This document shows, piece by piece, positions 10,997 to 23,809 of a stretch of DNA of 64,000 nucleotides (its first letter is position 1; the number at the start of each line of letters is the position of its first letter). The notes beneath the pieces are model-generated. The model searched no databases. It was not told the origin of the DNA and saw nothing but the letters and a program-made list of their open reading frames with translations. Position numbers and translations under genes: made by a program. Origin of the DNA: Gymnopus androsaceus JB14 (lineage: Eukaryota; Basidiomycota; Agaricomycetes; Agaricales; Omphalotaceae). The stretch spans positions 40,233 to 104,232 of the forward strand of contig ML769625.1 of NCBI GenBank assembly GCA_009733575.1. The letters run 5' to 3'.

Positions 10997-12731
10997 ATGT
11001 CGGGCCTTTCTGCAGCAGAGCAGGCCGAGATTAATGTTACACTTGGAGCAATCGTGGGTCTCGGCTCTCTTTGACTGGAAGTGAATCTAGGAAGCTAATG
11101 GCACTCAATAGGTTGTCAGCAATAACCTTTCGGTTCGTGGATGTCTCTGATCCCGCATGAATTGAACTCATATGCTGTAATAACAGTACTTGACGATGGG
11201 TATCGTGCTTTGTGCCAGTGAGCGCTTCAATATACTGATTCTGATATTGGCGGTACTTATCTCAAGTTACTACCTTTCATTAGCCTGGATTTATTTCTCG
11301 AAGTTCCCCAATGATACATGGTGGTTCAAAGCTCCAGTTATTGTCTGTGTCAGCATATGCATTGCTGACACCATTGCAACAGGTCGGTATTGTCATTCTA
11401 TTCGAGCTTCGAACCTACTGATACTTTCGCACTGGTAGGCATGTGGTCTTATGATTGGGCTGTCGCAAATTACGGGAGTGAGTCTCGAGATTCATTCTTT
11501 TGGTAGCTAATCACCTCTGCTCTTCAGATCCCGCCGCATTAGCGTTCACCTATTGGGCGCTTCCGGCTGAACCTTCATTCTAGTGAGTTAATGTTTGTAT
11601 ATTTATTACAGTAATCGTTAATGGGTTACCGCTTGCAGCGGAACCTGTGGTCTCATTGTGCAGCTCTTCTATGCATGGCGAATTTGGACAATGTCCTTGA
11701 GAAAGAATTGGATTTTGCCTATAGTGATAGGATGCCTCTCTATATTGGGCTGGTGTATGGAATTTTTTTCTCTCTTCATCTAACAAACATGTAAATATCC
11801 TTGAATCTTCACAGGTATCCTTTGTTGGGTAGTACACACCATAGCAACACACAGCCTGCTCTCGCAACTCGACCTTCTCCTGTAAGTGCAAGACTTGCTT
11901 CATCTGTACTAAGCTTAACATTAACAACCGCTAACTGATCGTCAGACCTGTGCTATACATATGGTTGGGAGGTTCCGCGTAAGTTGCTCTCTATTAAAAT
12001 CTGTAAAAACTCTGGCTAAATGTCTAACAGAGCCGCGGATGTCATAATCACAGGCTCAATGATATACTACCTTGACCTTCGTTTCCGATTCGAGCGACAC
12101 AAAGCGGGAACCGTCTACCAAGCCCCGCGGTACGTTTGGTCCTAAGTTTCCGTTAAGCCTCGCTGTTAACTCCATTTTCATTAGACGCTTCCGTCAAATC
12201 ATTGTCCGAACAGTGGAAATCAACCTTTTATCCCTCCTTGCTCAAGCCGCCGCTATTGGTCTGTTCAATCATAGCAGCATTGGATTTTACTATGGTACAT
12301 CCTGTCCAATCTCAAGTTGAACGCTACATACTTATTTGACCTCGCGTTGCCTAGCCATTCCGGACATGATGCTCGCCAAAGTTTATACATTCTCTCTACT
12401 TGTTTCTTGTACGTTTTTCTTTCTTTATAGTTCCTCTTTCTCTCTCTCCAACATGATTATCCTGAGGCCTATTCCTGCAGTGAATACTCGCCAGTCTCAA
12501 CAGAGCTATGGGACCAGCGGAGGATTCTCTTCTTCATTCAGAGTAGGAGGCAATCGCGACGCGTTAGCTTCTTCGACCCTCCCCACTGCTATCTTTCCCA
12601 GCACCCAGATCACAGCTGACACTGAGTTAGTCCATGTACCATCATTCCACCGGGGCCCTCTGATCACTGAATATTCCCATTTAGACGAGAAGCAACCTGC
12701 GATTGGGAGAAGCAGACAACGGGACCGGTGA
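10997..12731 (+). CDS. DUF6534-type seven-helix membrane protein, copy 1
   Basis: Thirteen exons can be joined with short GT-AG introns, guided by the paralogue at 36655. They begin MSGLSAAEQAEINVTLGAI, include a 21-bp micro-exon (VVSNNLS, near 11112-11132), then YLTMGIVLCA, TWIYFSKFPNDTWWFK, GMWSYDWAVANYG, VQLFYAWRIWTM, PVLYIWLGGSA, ADVIITGSMIYYLDLRFR, RFRQIIVRTVEINLLSLL and a hydrophilic tail ending at the stop at 12731. The pattern of about seven hydrophobic segments, the WRIW/YYL motifs and the Ser-rich cytoplasmic tail match basidiomycete DUF6534 proteins, whose function is unknown; a receptor-like or stress-related membrane role is often guessed. No frame break was found. The family call is from remembered pattern. 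Confidence 0.8.
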
Positions 12732-13348
12732 CCAGTGCCAAAGAACTTCATAATCATGTTCTGTCGTGGCAAGTATGATGAGGCATTATTTTGCACTCCA
12801 TTCCAAGATGTACATATAGTATATCTTCCATTAATACTTGTTGTACATAGATTGATCTGCTTATACTAGAGGAGGCGCCATTTCGTGAGTGTAATACTTA
12901 TGGTCTCCGATCTGCAGCTCCTGTCCCGAGTCTTGTCCATTGCTGTATTGTCTATTATTATAAACTATGCTGTGTAAAGTAGATTTATTTTTCTTTGATA
13001 CCACTTTCGTCTTTTTACATACTTGGTTATAACTGGGAATTAAATAATTGCGTGTATACATCCAATGGAACGGACTTTCGATGCTCAAGTCCCGTCACGA
13101 CCCGACCGCCTGCGCTAAAATCCGGTATTTCCAGCATACCAAACGGTCGAAGGTGAGGTTCTTCTTCTCTTACCATAATTCATTTCTCCGTTGATCCAAG
13201 TCGTTTCAACTTTCGATAAGTACCGACGCGGATGCTCCCGAATTGAGAAGATCTATATCGCATTACTTTTGGTACTATCCCAATGAGTATTTTTAATCTG
13301 CATACTTTGCTCAGTTCAATGCACACGAAAACGAAAATCGCAGTGCTT
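12732..13348. other. Intergenic between DUF6534 gene 1 and the MATE gene
   Basis: Convergent 3' regions; AT-rich, with short chance frames only. No gene, RNA or repeat recognised. Confidence 0.4.
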
Positions 13349-15682
13349 CTAGGAATGCTCACTCCCACCATAACTTGTACTCCTACTCACTCTACCCTCC
13401 TCCGCCGCCACCCACCTCCGATCCCTCTTTCTCGGACTGCCATCGTCAGTATCACTAATGACTGACTCCGTGTGTTCCTGCTCCCGCTCCTGATCCAGTT
13501 CAACTCTCTTCGTAACCTTCCTCACCTCCTCCTCCCAATCAGGTGTCCACACACTCATCACGACACCAAACCCGGCGCAATAAATGAGTGCAACTGTGAG
13601 TCCTATCCAAAGGACCAGAAAGTCCCATATGTGTAGAAGGTGCAAAGGCGAGGAAGATCCCAAAGGGGATGCCGAGGACGTAGTAGGCGCTACAGAATAG
13701 GGCACAGATCAACTCAACTGAGGCGATCTGCGATCTGCGATAAGACGGTACTCACGTAACATTCAATACTGCGCCCATGACTTGTTTACTTCTCGCTCTC
13801 AAGATACCGGAAGTGATTCCCGCAGTGGCATCGAAGACTTGAAAGGTTGCGAGAAGAGGGATGATGGACGCAACAGTGGTCACGACGTCTGAAAGGGATT
13901 TTGTTGTAGTAAAAAAAGGAAAGACACGATGGATAGCTTGCTCACCTGGATCATCATTAAACATATATGCAAAAGATCCACGGAAAGTTAGTAGCAGTAT
14001 ACTGTATCGAGAAGAGAAGAAGCTTTCAAGATCTTGATGGATTCTTGAAGAATATCTCCTACCTCATAAATCCTGCAAGGACAAAGCCAAGTAGTACCGC
14101 ACCCTTTGCCGCCGCTCCTGCACGAAGGGCGTCTTTCTCCCCGAGAAGGTTGCCGATGCTGTAGTATTAAATCATCATCAAAGGAAGAATCAGAAAGATG
14201 GAAAATATAATACAGTCATGAACTAACCGTATTGATGCAGCAATACCCAACGCGAAGGGACCTTGCCAGGTTGTGGATGAGGTGACGACGAGAATAGACT
14301 GAGAGGCAAGGATGACTTCAGAGCCTAGTCTATTCAACGAAGTTTCAGTTGACGTGCTCCACCCTTCCGGGTTGCGCACTGGGTGTGCTTCAGAGTGGAA
14401 ACTCACTGGGATGCAACTAGTGCCACAATATCCCATGCCCACCATTCCGATACAGTTTGACCTATAAGCAAAAGATCGAAATCAGCGATACAGAATGACT
14501 CGGAGGATGACGACTAACCGACACCAGCCAAGCCCAGCTTGAACAAGAGACCCAAATGACTCCATCCAAAGACGCTGGGAAGATTGTGTATCGTTATTGG
14601 ATACCATGCCCTCCTATCGGCCCAGAATACTCCATAAACAAGGTACGATACAGTAAGAAGGTAATAGCTAGATGACTTTGCCTTAGCCGAATGAAATCGT
14701 AGAAATTGCGAACCGTCGACGTGCCTTATGCTAGTAGCAATGGGTGCGCCAATGAACCCAAGTCGTGTTGGTGAGGGACCCCAGACTGTGCCGACCGATA
14801 AAGAACAAGACTGGGATGCATAAAGAGAGGAAAAGCGTACCAAGGATGTAATTCAACAGGACATTAATCGGGGCTACGACAATGATAATTCGTGTGGGCA
14901 CGGAAAATAGACCTATGAGATCGATGAACAAGATTCCAGACAAAGCAAGTCTACAGGACATACCTTGACATTGCAGATACCGTCTGGTCCTTTCAACATC
15001 GTAGGCTCAGCTCATATATCTATTGTAACGCACCTACTCACACAGTTGAATGCAAATGCTAGATGGAAATGAGTTGGAGCAAGTAATACATAGACACAAC
15101 AAGACGCACCGGGTATACCAATACACATATAGCGCAAATAAACGGCGGCCAGCCTTGCAACCTCTGGTTCTTGATTCAGTTTTAGCAGGACGGCCTCGGC
15201 GTTGAGCCAGAGAGCTATTATCGGCATCAACGTCAAGCTGACGATTAACATCATTCTCTGTGTCCAAAGCCCAACTAGCTCTGGTCTCTCGCTTGTCCAC
15301 GCAGAAGGTAACACTGTGTCCAGCGCGCTTGCAAAGCCCATTATGATGCTTAAGCCGGTGACGTTTACAGACATTTCCCCGATGGTAATCGCTGCCAATG
15401 CAGACGTTGATATATGTCCTACGGAGAGCACGGAGACGACGACGAGGGAATATTCGAGGATGTTGATCCTACCAACGCAATGGATTGAGACATGGAAAGG
15501 CGATAAATGGTCAAGACTCACCCAAATACTGGAACAGCATATTTCAGTACAATCAGTGCCTCGGACCATATTAGTTTTAAAGATGTTCTTTGTCGTTCTA
15601 GTTGCGGGTTGATTCTAAGTAGAGGACTAGTCTCTGAGAGCGAATTTGAACTTGAACTGCGTCCACAGCATTCGCCAGACAT
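13349..15682 (-). CDS. MATE-family multidrug/toxin efflux transporter, with a C-terminal frame disruption
   Basis: The start is the ATG at 15682 (MSGECCGRSS). Exons joined by ~50-60-bp introns encode ALIVLKYAVPVFG, then LSVGHISTSALAAITIGEM, GFASALDTVLPSAWTSERPE, YLRYMCIGIPG, ASQSILVVTSSTTWQGPFAL, SIGNLLGEKDALRAGAAAKG, FNDDP, IPLLATFQVFDATAGITSGI and YYVLGIPFGIFLAF. These are the hallmark stretches of eukaryotic MATE proteins (two MatE domains, 12 helices), which export organic cations or drugs using an ion gradient. In the last helix the frame breaks: THMGLSG is followed by one extra base (GGTC[C]TTTGG, near 13608) before LWIGLTVALIYCAGFG continues in another frame to the stop at 13349. Read without correction, translation stops at 13539. 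The disruption may be an assembly error or a real truncation. It is divergently arranged with the gene at 15939. Confidence 0.85.
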
Positions 15683-15938
15683 GATCAGATAAAAAAAATG
15701 ATGGAAGCAAGAAGCGTCAATGAATAAGCGCTCGTCGCGTAAGATTTTTAATAATGACCGTAACGACCGAAACGACTGGCCATGAAACGGCCATCCACGA
15801 TTGTGATACGCAGATCACAGATGGGCGCGCGCCTGTAGTTATTTGTTCCGTGAATTTCGTTCCTGTGTCGCCTACATCAAGCCTACATATAATATAAAAC
15901 TTCACTGTTCCTCACAACGACGCCCTTCCTTCTGTTTC
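15683..15938. promoter_or_regulatory. Shared bidirectional promoter (MATE and membrane glycoprotein)
   Basis: The 256 bp between two divergent ATGs must hold both promoters. A TATA-like ATATAATATAAAAC lies near 15888, about 50 bp before the plus-strand start. The segment TGGCCATGAAACGGCCA (about 15777) is an imperfect inverted repeat. Co-regulation is inference. Confidence 0.4.
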
Positions 15939-17894
15939 ATGGCAGCGCCCACGTTTGCTACTTCTTCTGCGTCTTTGCATTATGACAATACGCTCAAGCC
16001 ACTCTATTATCCTGTACGAGCAGACGAAGAGGGCTTCGAAGAGCACCCCATGATGGATTACAACCATCCTTACCCTCATTCTGACCCTCCCAGTGCTTCT
16101 GGATCCACCTCTCTCTTTCGCTTCAGTAGGAGGACTCGCGCTGGATATGTTATTATTTGCGCTGGATTCCTTGGCGCAGCAGTGCTCGCTATTGTGAACC
16201 ACATTGTGTTTTCTCGGACTAAATGGGACGGCGACGGGGGGTCATACGCGTCAATTTGTGGTACGTCGCGCTCTTTAGAAGACGGATATGCTCTGACAAT
16301 CACATCTAAGATAACAATAGTGCAGAACGCGTTTCCGACTACAGTTTCCTTTACACTCCTTGCAGCGCTCAACTGCTTGTCTTTTGCAAGTGGTACGTGC
16401 ACCAGCTCTTCAAAACTTCGCCCGCTCATCATGTTTATTGCAGGCTCTTTATCGTATCCGATTTCAGCTCTCATCCAATGGCACTTGTTAGTCTCATGAC
16501 TTCGACACCAAATGGCCTCACAACGCTCATTGATCCTGTCGAAATCTCGCTTCCGACTTTCAGTTTTGGGATTTGTCTTGATGGCTATTATAGCCCATGC
16601 AGTCGCGCTTACGTCGGTTTTTGTCCCCGGGTCATTGACAATCACGTCGAGTCCAGCTCGCACAAAGCTGATCAGTGTACCTACCATCGATTTGAACCTT
16701 GTCGCTCCATCGGCGTCAGCAGGGAATGCAGGGTCCAACACCGACCTGAGTGAAATTACTTTCAGTACTCCATCACAACGGTGGCAACAGCTGATTTCCC
16801 GTGCAGCTACAACGAATATTGCCCCAACCTGGGATCCTCCTGCTGAATGTGGGGTTACCTGCAATTATAAATTTTCCTATTCAGCTCCTGCTCTCGATTG
16901 CACGCCATTGTCCCAGCAGGACATATGGCCAAACAATGTGACCAATAGTAATTCCAGTAACGGCCTCGCTTTCCCTCTTCTTGACGGCGACGGATTCGCA
17001 AGCCAATATTTCTTTTATAACGCATCCTACACCGTGGATGTTCAAAACACCGTCGTCTCATTCGGTAACTCTGCCCTGGAGGTTTTTTACGTCGAAGGAT
17101 TCAATTCGACAACGTTAGCCAATTCTTTGGTCAACGGTACGCAAGCAGATATTTCACAATTATCTGCTCACGGCGCGATCTGTACATTCCAAAATGCGAC
17201 ATATGAAGCAACAACTTCATTCTCCAACAACACACAGACTTCCTCCACGAGCGTTGTAGAACTTGGCGGTACCCTTCCATTTGAACCCGCCGATGGAAAT
17301 TTCAACAGTACCATGGCGGGTCTTAGCATTTCATATATCTATGGGGAGCTTTTCAGTGGTAATGCCTTCCACAATGCCACTTCTGGAACGGACACAACTT
17401 CTACACAAGCACTACTCACACCCTTATTCAATCTGACCAGTGTGGTGCTACAGTCTAACGTAACCGATGGCTACTTTTCATTATCGCAGAGTCTAAATGG
17501 TAACCTTTCGCAAGGTCTCCAAGATCTCCTTGGTAATGTTACCCTTTCACTCGTGAACGAGAAGTTCGCCACTACACAGGTCAATGCAACGGTGACTTCT
17601 GCTACGACAGAGTACCTGTATCATTGGAGCAGGCTTGCGATTACCTACGGAGTGGTTTTCAGTTGTGCGGCTGTGATGGTGTTTTTGGGGATTTCATGTC
17701 TGCACGCAAACGATATAACTGCAACATTTGACTTGGAACAGATTCTCGAGATGACGGCGACTAGTTCGGGTCTTCATGAACTTGCAGTCCGTTCAGATTT
17801 CGAAGATGTTCCTGTGAAGGGTAAACTTGTGTTTGGTGGGAATGGTTTAACAGCGCCTGTCCTGGATATTGATCGAGAAAGAAAAAATGTGTAG
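15939..17894 (+). CDS. N-glycosylated membrane protein of a fungal family with helices at both ends (DUF3176-like, uncertain)
   Basis: The chosen start is the ATG at 15939 (MAAPTFATSSASLHYDN). A cytoplasmic N-terminus leads to a helix (YVIICAGFLGAAVLAIVNHI), a likely ~60-bp intron (about 16260-16320), a second helix (TTVSFTLLAALNCL), one unresolved intron region at about 16390-16510, then a third helix (LSVLGFVLMAIIAHAVALTS). A long ectodomain follows (about residues 180-560) with more than a dozen N-x-S/T sequons (NVT, NAS, NST, NGT, NNT), and a last helix (LAITYGVVFSCAAVMVFLGI) precedes a short acidic tail ending at 17894. The main exon from 16512 is open for 460 codons. The layout resembles a broad fungal surface-protein family of unknown function; the family name is a weak recollection. 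An in-frame TGA at 16497 means the second intron must be placed to avoid it. Confidence 0.65.
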
Positions 17895-18632
17895 CGAGGG
17901 CTATTATAGAATCTATGGAGTCATCTTTCATCGGAAATTCTATAAAAATACTTCATTTGATTTATAGCATTCTTTACATTTATCAGCTTCCTTTTGCGTT
18001 TGAATTTCAGTGCTGTATATTTTACATATTTCTCAAGGATGTTGAATACATATTTTTAAAGACCCCAACAAGCCAAATAGGAATGCCAAAGCTGTACCTA
18101 TCATATCTCAAAGGTGAAATGTTCGGTTGCATCGAACCGCCGTGCCTCCTTTTTTCCTCTATCTACTTACCCTTGCATGCTGGCCCTAATATCCCGCCAA
18201 ATGAATTCTCAAGTTTGGCCAATTCCAAAAAAACCACATTTTTTCAGCTTTTTGTCTGACTGTGGCTAGTGTCAAGAGTTCAGGCTTGATATGGGTGGGA
18301 ACTTTGATTCCTGAGTTTCTCCCTGAAAACATCTCACAGTACTCACATGTAAGTATAGTACACTTTTACTAAGTAGCAAGTACTTATGCGCCGTAGTGAA
18401 TAGCGGCCCGCTATCCAGTATCCTGGGCCCAGATATGAGTAACGAGCCAGAATCTTAGCGAGGCAAAGCCATGAAGCAAGTTCTGATGGCAGTTTCGAAG
18501 CGAAGTCTGATGGCGCCGGATTCGACCGGCTATTAGTATTCCATCCGTATATATTATATACGGATAAGGCATGACGATTCTAACTCCCTTCGCACCATTT
18601 CCCAAATAACAGCAGTAACGGAGGTGCGCACA
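17895..18632. other. Intergenic
   Basis: No supportable gene; AT-rich 3' region followed by the CoA-transferase promoter. A 339-codon frame on the minus strand (18411-19430) lies opposite the CoA-transferase exons and is taken as a shadow. Confidence 0.4.
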
Positions 18633-20403
18633 ATGACTGGATATAACGTGCAAGTCGAATCGCAGCAGATCCTTGCTCACACCATCGTAGACAGTCGACT
18701 GAATCTTTCGCCTGAAGTCAAAGAAGCGTGCGGAAGGGTTACTTTCCATGGAGATAGCAATCCATTCATTCCAACGCCTTGCAAGATTACAGAGTCGTGC
18801 TCTGCGCTTTCTGGTCTTGTAGGAGCACTTGCCAGTGTTGCGGCCAAAGAGCGCTATGGTATTGATCAGAAAGTCGAGATCGATACGTGAGTATTTGCGT
18901 TTGGCTGGAACAGGTGGATTGAACGCTGAACCTGTTTTTTCAGTGACAAAGCAACGCTTTTTCTGATGTCGATCCTGCTCCCTACTGTGGATGGAAAGTC
19001 CTTCCTGGCGAACGATGTGATTGCAGAAGCGATCTCCGAGGCCGACAAGTTTGACATGGGGAAACATATACACCGCCAGTGTACCAACGTGTATCAGTGC
19101 AAAGATGGGAGGTGGTTCCATCTCCATGGATCTATGAACGCTGCGAAGGCCATGGAAATGGTAGGTGTACCCGAGCAAGACGTGTCGGCTGAGGAGGCAA
19201 GATACATATACATGGAAAAGGTTGCGCAGTGGAATTCGGAGGAAATTGACCGAACAGCCAACGATGTCTATAGACAAGCGGGAGTCATATGCAACACCCC
19301 GGAAGAGTTCTTCGAGTCGCCACAAGTACGAGGTCCTGTGCTCAACTTTGGCAAGCACTAATGCATCATGAGTAGGGCAAGATAATGGGCGAGGAGCCTG
19401 TCTACACCATGACACCAGTTCAAGCGCCACACAAGGTCTGGCCTCAGACCGACACCGACGGATACAAGCCTCTCGCCGGCATAAGAGTCATTGATTTCTC
19501 CCGCGTGATAGCAGCTCCTGCAGTGTCCAAGCTTGCTGGCTGCATTGGGAGCGGATGTACTGAAGATTTCCAACTTGGATAACCCCGAGATTGGTGCGCT
19601 GCTGGTGGATATGAGCACCGGAAAAAGAGACACCGCTCTCAACCTGAAGAGCGTCGATGGAAAAAGGGACTTCGACCGGCTTGTCAAGGATGCAGACATT
19701 CTGATTGATGGCTTCCGTCCAGGAGTGTTGGATCGACTTGGTTATGACGCTAAGTCGCTTCGCACATTGAGCCCTTCGTTGATTCTCATGCGCGAGAACT
19801 GCTATGGGTTCAAAGGCCCCCTGGCATATAGATCAGGATGGCAGCAGATCAGTGACTGCCTAGTAGGCATTTCATGGCTTCAAGGAAAGGCCATGGGGTT
19901 GAATGAACCGGTTGTCCCCTTGCTGCGTAAGTAGATCAAGTGTCTTCGATGATGAGAGAGTTTGCTAATTTTTATAAGCGAATTCCGATTACCAAACCGG
20001 TCTTATTGGAGCTGCTGCTGCTATTCAGGCATTGTTGACTCGCGCAAAGGATAACGTCACCTTCGACATTGATCTTTCTCTTACGCAGTACAACATCTGG
20101 TACTACCGATTGGGTCAACACAAAGAAGATGTCTGGCAAGCTATACTCGAACGAAACCCTGGATTTGAGGTGCGACACTACGACGAAATGGCCAGTCTCA
20201 CGGGAAAGACCTATCGTACGGTGCTTGCCAGTCGCCCGGGCTTGCTCCAGAATCCGGCTTATTACATGTCCATGAGCGGGAAGGAATGGGGAGTAGATGG
20301 AGACATATCCATTCTTGCGCCGCCCTTCAACCTCGAAAAGAGCAAGATCGGGTACGATGTTCCGTCAGGCAAACGTGGACGATCTCGACCGGATTGGAGA
20401 TGA
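18633..20403 (+). CDS. CaiB/BaiF (family III) acyl-CoA transferase, with a one-base frame disruption
   Basis: The start is the ATG at 18633 (MTGYNVQVESQ). Introns are visible at ~18889-18943 (GTGAGT...TTTCAG), 19326-19375 (GTACGA...GAGTAG with branch ACTAAT) and 19926-19979. The N-terminal half has PEVKEACGRVTFHGDSNPF and YQCKDGRWFHLHGSMN; the second half has the family core PLAGIRVIDFSRVIAAPAVS, LAALGADVLKIS, STGKRDTALNLKS and DADILIDGFRPGVLDRLGY, ending near LAPPFNLEKS. Family III enzymes move CoA between a carboxylic acid and an acyl-CoA. The substrate here is unknown. At 19529-19533 the reading AAG-C-TTG has one base too many relative to the family pattern K-x-L-A-A-L-G-A-D-V, so the gene as written is frameshifted in its most conserved region. 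No other break was found. Confidence 0.85.
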
Positions 20404-21391
20404 ATGTTATGTAGCTGTGATCTCGACCCTGATTCAGGATGGTCGTGCGATCCGTATAGCCAGCATAAAAGTGCATTGACATCCTTCAGCAGCTTTTTGT
20501 ATCCAGCTTGAAGGGCATTAAGGACCGGCCAGAATGGAATATCTTACCTATGAGTTTTTGAAGCGAAGAACAGAAATATGCTACCGAGGTGTTCGTTCAA
20601 CGGCCGGAAGACAGAAAGACCTCCACTCAACAAACATACGTGACTACGTTATATGGGCCTTGGCAAAGTGAGGTTTGCCGAGGCCAAAACTTTTGGCCTC
20701 CCTCAGTAGCATAACTAACAACACACTCCATTGAAACATGGAATATATAACTCAACGAGCATATAGGTAAAAGAAGCAGGATCCCTTAAAAGAATGATAG
20801 TTGTGTCTGATGTGGGATGCTGTGGGCTGATACTTGACCTCTTTTATAAGAATGTTTTGAAGTCCAAGAAGAATGAATACAGCAAGCGCTAGGCGCAGGA
20901 CATATGTGAGAACTCTCTACGTAGCATGATTTGAGGGCTGTCGGACAGACCAAGTCTGAACAACATAGTACCCCCTTTTTATTTTCAAGGAGAACATTCT
21001 CCTTGGAAAGAAGTACAGAGCTGGGGTCCCACGCGGCTACCATCTACGCACCAAGAGACGGATATTGTTTACAATGATACTACCCATTGGCAAAAACAGG
21101 AGGATGACGTTCTCTGGCGTACATACTGTATCGAACTAGACATGAAAACAAGCGTTCATACCTCACTATCTACTAATCAAGCTTTCTTGCTTGTTAAGTG
21201 TATATGAAACCAGAGAACGAAAGTCTTGCACGATCAATATTTTACGCTTTGACCGACTTATGATTTCCATTCAACCTGGTCTATTGCCCGCTGAAACAAT
21301 TCTGAACAGGCTACTGGCTCACAATGGGCGAATATTAGATACAACATATGTATATAAAGTGAATGCAGCACTGCTACTCTCACCAGATTCT
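20404..21391. repeat. 3' flank of P450-1, duplicated with the P450-2 flank
   Basis: From about 20790 to 21290 the sequence is closely similar to 24060-24530 (downstream of P450-2) and partly to 28190-28560 and 39400-39620 downstream of P450-3 and P450-4. Shared landmarks are TAGCATGATTT, GGAAGTACAGAGCTGGG.TC and TTTTACGCTTTGACCGACTT. There is no gene here; it shows that the duplications carried about 0.6 kb of 3' flank. Confidence 0.7.
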
Positions 21392-23809
21392 CTATCGACG
21401 TTTGAACACTAATGGAACGCGGATCGGCCTGATCAAAGCGTCAGTATTTCAGATTTATACAATCCACACCACGCACGTCATTGTCACTCCAGGCTTGGAA
21501 GCCGTTACACGAGCTTTCCTTTCTTCAAATGTTTCACTAGCAAATTGGGGCTCTTCCTTGACCTCAATCTTGTACTTCGAAACCAACATTGTGAGAACGG
21601 CGATCGCTTCTGATTCAGAGAACCTGTGGACAAGTAGATTGAATAGGGCTGGTCGAAAAAATAACATAGGGACATAATTGCGACCAATACAAGCTCGCGG
21701 ACCTACGGAGACGTTCAGTTAGTACACCGTGAAGGGGGTGCAGCTGCTTCAAGTAGATACCCACCGGCACTAAAGGGAATAAATGCGTCTCGGGGCCAGT
21801 CTGGATGTAAGAAACGGGAAGGTCTAAATTCCTCAGGATTTTTCCAGTAGCGGGCTAGATTTCATCCAGCGTCAAGACAAATCGATAGGAGACGATAAGA
21901 CGTACGGTTATAGTGCAAGCCCACAGCGTTGAGCTCTATTGAAGTGCCTTTCGGAACAGGAAGAATGCGTTTCTCGCCAGCAGCGTTAGTTAGAGTCAGA
22001 CTTGTGTCTTCAGCGCTATACTTCGGTATCCCGTTCACCTGAAGAAAATGTAAGGCAAGTCGCGGTAGACCTCTCAGGTAAGTATAACTCTCACAGGTGG
22101 GTACAACCGCATGGTCTCATAAAACACACTGCGTGACTTTTGAGAGGACAATCGACATGGTCACTGTAGTAAACTTACGCCATCGATTGAGTGAACAGAG
22201 GCATTTCCTCGTATGTCTAGTATCGACTCAGTCAGCGACAATCAAACACAATCTTAGCATGAAACTCACAGGTAATCTATCATCAGGGATTATTGACTTG
22301 ATGTGTTTAAAAAGTATCTCTTGCTCATCTTGATATAGAGCAAGCAAAGCAAACGCAAAACAGAGAGTGTGGGAAGTGGTCTATACGAAAAAGCTATTTG
22401 AGTATGGAAAATCTCAAACAGACCATACACAGACGAACCTCGTGTCCCGCTACGAGGAATATGAATATATTTCCCGTCACATCGCTGTCCGTGAATGTTG
22501 GATCATCAGAACTTGCATCAAGAAGACTACTAAGCAAATCGTATCTCTCTTCCTTCTTCTCTGAATTTCGTCGTGCGGAAATCATTTCATGCAAATAACT
22601 CTGGAATAGACCCATACTGTTATCAATGCCGCAGTCGACCCTAAAATGACTGCCCACCTCCAATTCGACAAATGCAAGACGGACTGTGCGAGTATGCTCA
22701 TTGAGCCCCATGGCCCACCCGGGAACTAGGATTTTGGTAAAGCAGCCCGCGGAGGCTTCATGAATAGCTTCTTTGAATGTCATTTGGTGGTTTGGCGGGA
22801 CACTAGAGTCATCTTTCCAAGATATCCTCTGGCCGAAAGCTACGAAACGAGATCAGCGTACCATCATTGAACAGACAAGGTGGTTATTCTACCGGCGGCA
22901 CTAAGAACAAACAAGGCAATCTAATGAAGGATACGAATAAACTCATGCAAGCATGCATCCATAGTGGATGACTTTACCGGAACAGTGATGCTAATCGCAT
23001 GTTCGATAACAATGGACTTTTGAGAACCCCAGACGTCGTTAAAAAGATCCAGTACGATCCTCAGAGTCTCATCCCAGATGAATTTGTTGTTTCGCTATAT
23101 TTTATCCATAAGATTCAAACCGAGGTGAGAAATTCGATACATACATCGCTGAAACCAGGCGCAGCAATCTTCCTATATCTCTTCCATTCTTCTCCCTCCG
23201 AAGCTACAATATTGCCTCCAAGGATTGACAATGCTTTGTAATACGCTACAGGCTTTGGAAACCTGGACCGAGCGGTTGTGATTTCCTAAATATCGACAAT
23301 GAATCAGAGAGGTGCGGTATCAGACAACGAAACCAACCTTGATGACGGCAGCGTCTGCCACAGATAAAGTAACATCCGCAAGACTTATCTAAATCTAGTC
23401 AGTGAGACGAGCGTTCAGGAAGAGTTATAAGGATATGCACATTTGCAAGAACATCCCAGCCCGCTTCGGCAAATGCTATAGTATTGTCCGTGGTAAGCCT
23501 TCTCGAAAGAGTAAGGGAATGTGAAAAGATAATTCACTTCTATGTTTTGTTCGCCAGCAGTGTTGTGAACCGCGTGTTATTCCAGTAATTTTTGGCAGGA
23601 AATCGATAATAACGGTATTTTGTGAGATCAGCGTTATGGTACCTGGATGAGATCTAGCGAAGCGAAGCGTTGGGTAATGTAGATTGCAGCCATGGCCCAA
23701 AAGAACTGACTGGACTGATTTTATCGACCTTCTGATCTCTAGATATTTCTTAACAACGTATAAAGCAGTAAATGTTGCGCCTAGAATCAGCAGCTTCATC
23801 GAGAACTTT
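21392..23809 (-). CDS. Cytochrome P450, tandem copy 1 (CYP5144-like, family uncertain)
   Basis: The gene starts at the ATG at 23809 (MKLLILGATFTALYVVKKYL, an N-terminal membrane anchor) and ends at TAG 21392 after a final small exon PIRVPLVFKRR. About a dozen short introns are needed. Diagnostic pieces in order are HPGTITLIS, LDLFNDVWGSQKSIVIEHA, MTFKEAIHEASAGCFTKIL, the linker KKEERYDLLSSLLDAS, the I-helix NIFIFLVAGHE, LALYQDEQEILF, K-helix ETMR, PVPKGTSIELNAVGLHYN, WPRDAFIPFSAG, the haem loop GPRACIGR with its Cys ligand, and SESEAIAVLTMLVSKYKIEV. P450s of this kind are ER-bound monooxygenases fed by NADPH-P450 reductase. The substrate is unknown. No frame break was seen. It is unusual in having RFSESE where the distal copies have FFETE. 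Confidence 0.9.

Noticed and set aside
16076..16864. 262-codon minus-strand open frame
   Set aside because: Shadow of the membrane glycoprotein gene on the plus strand.
18411..19430. 339-codon minus-strand open frame
   Set aside because: It lies opposite the CoA-transferase exons, which carry clear family motifs on the plus strand; the minus-strand product has no recognisable features.
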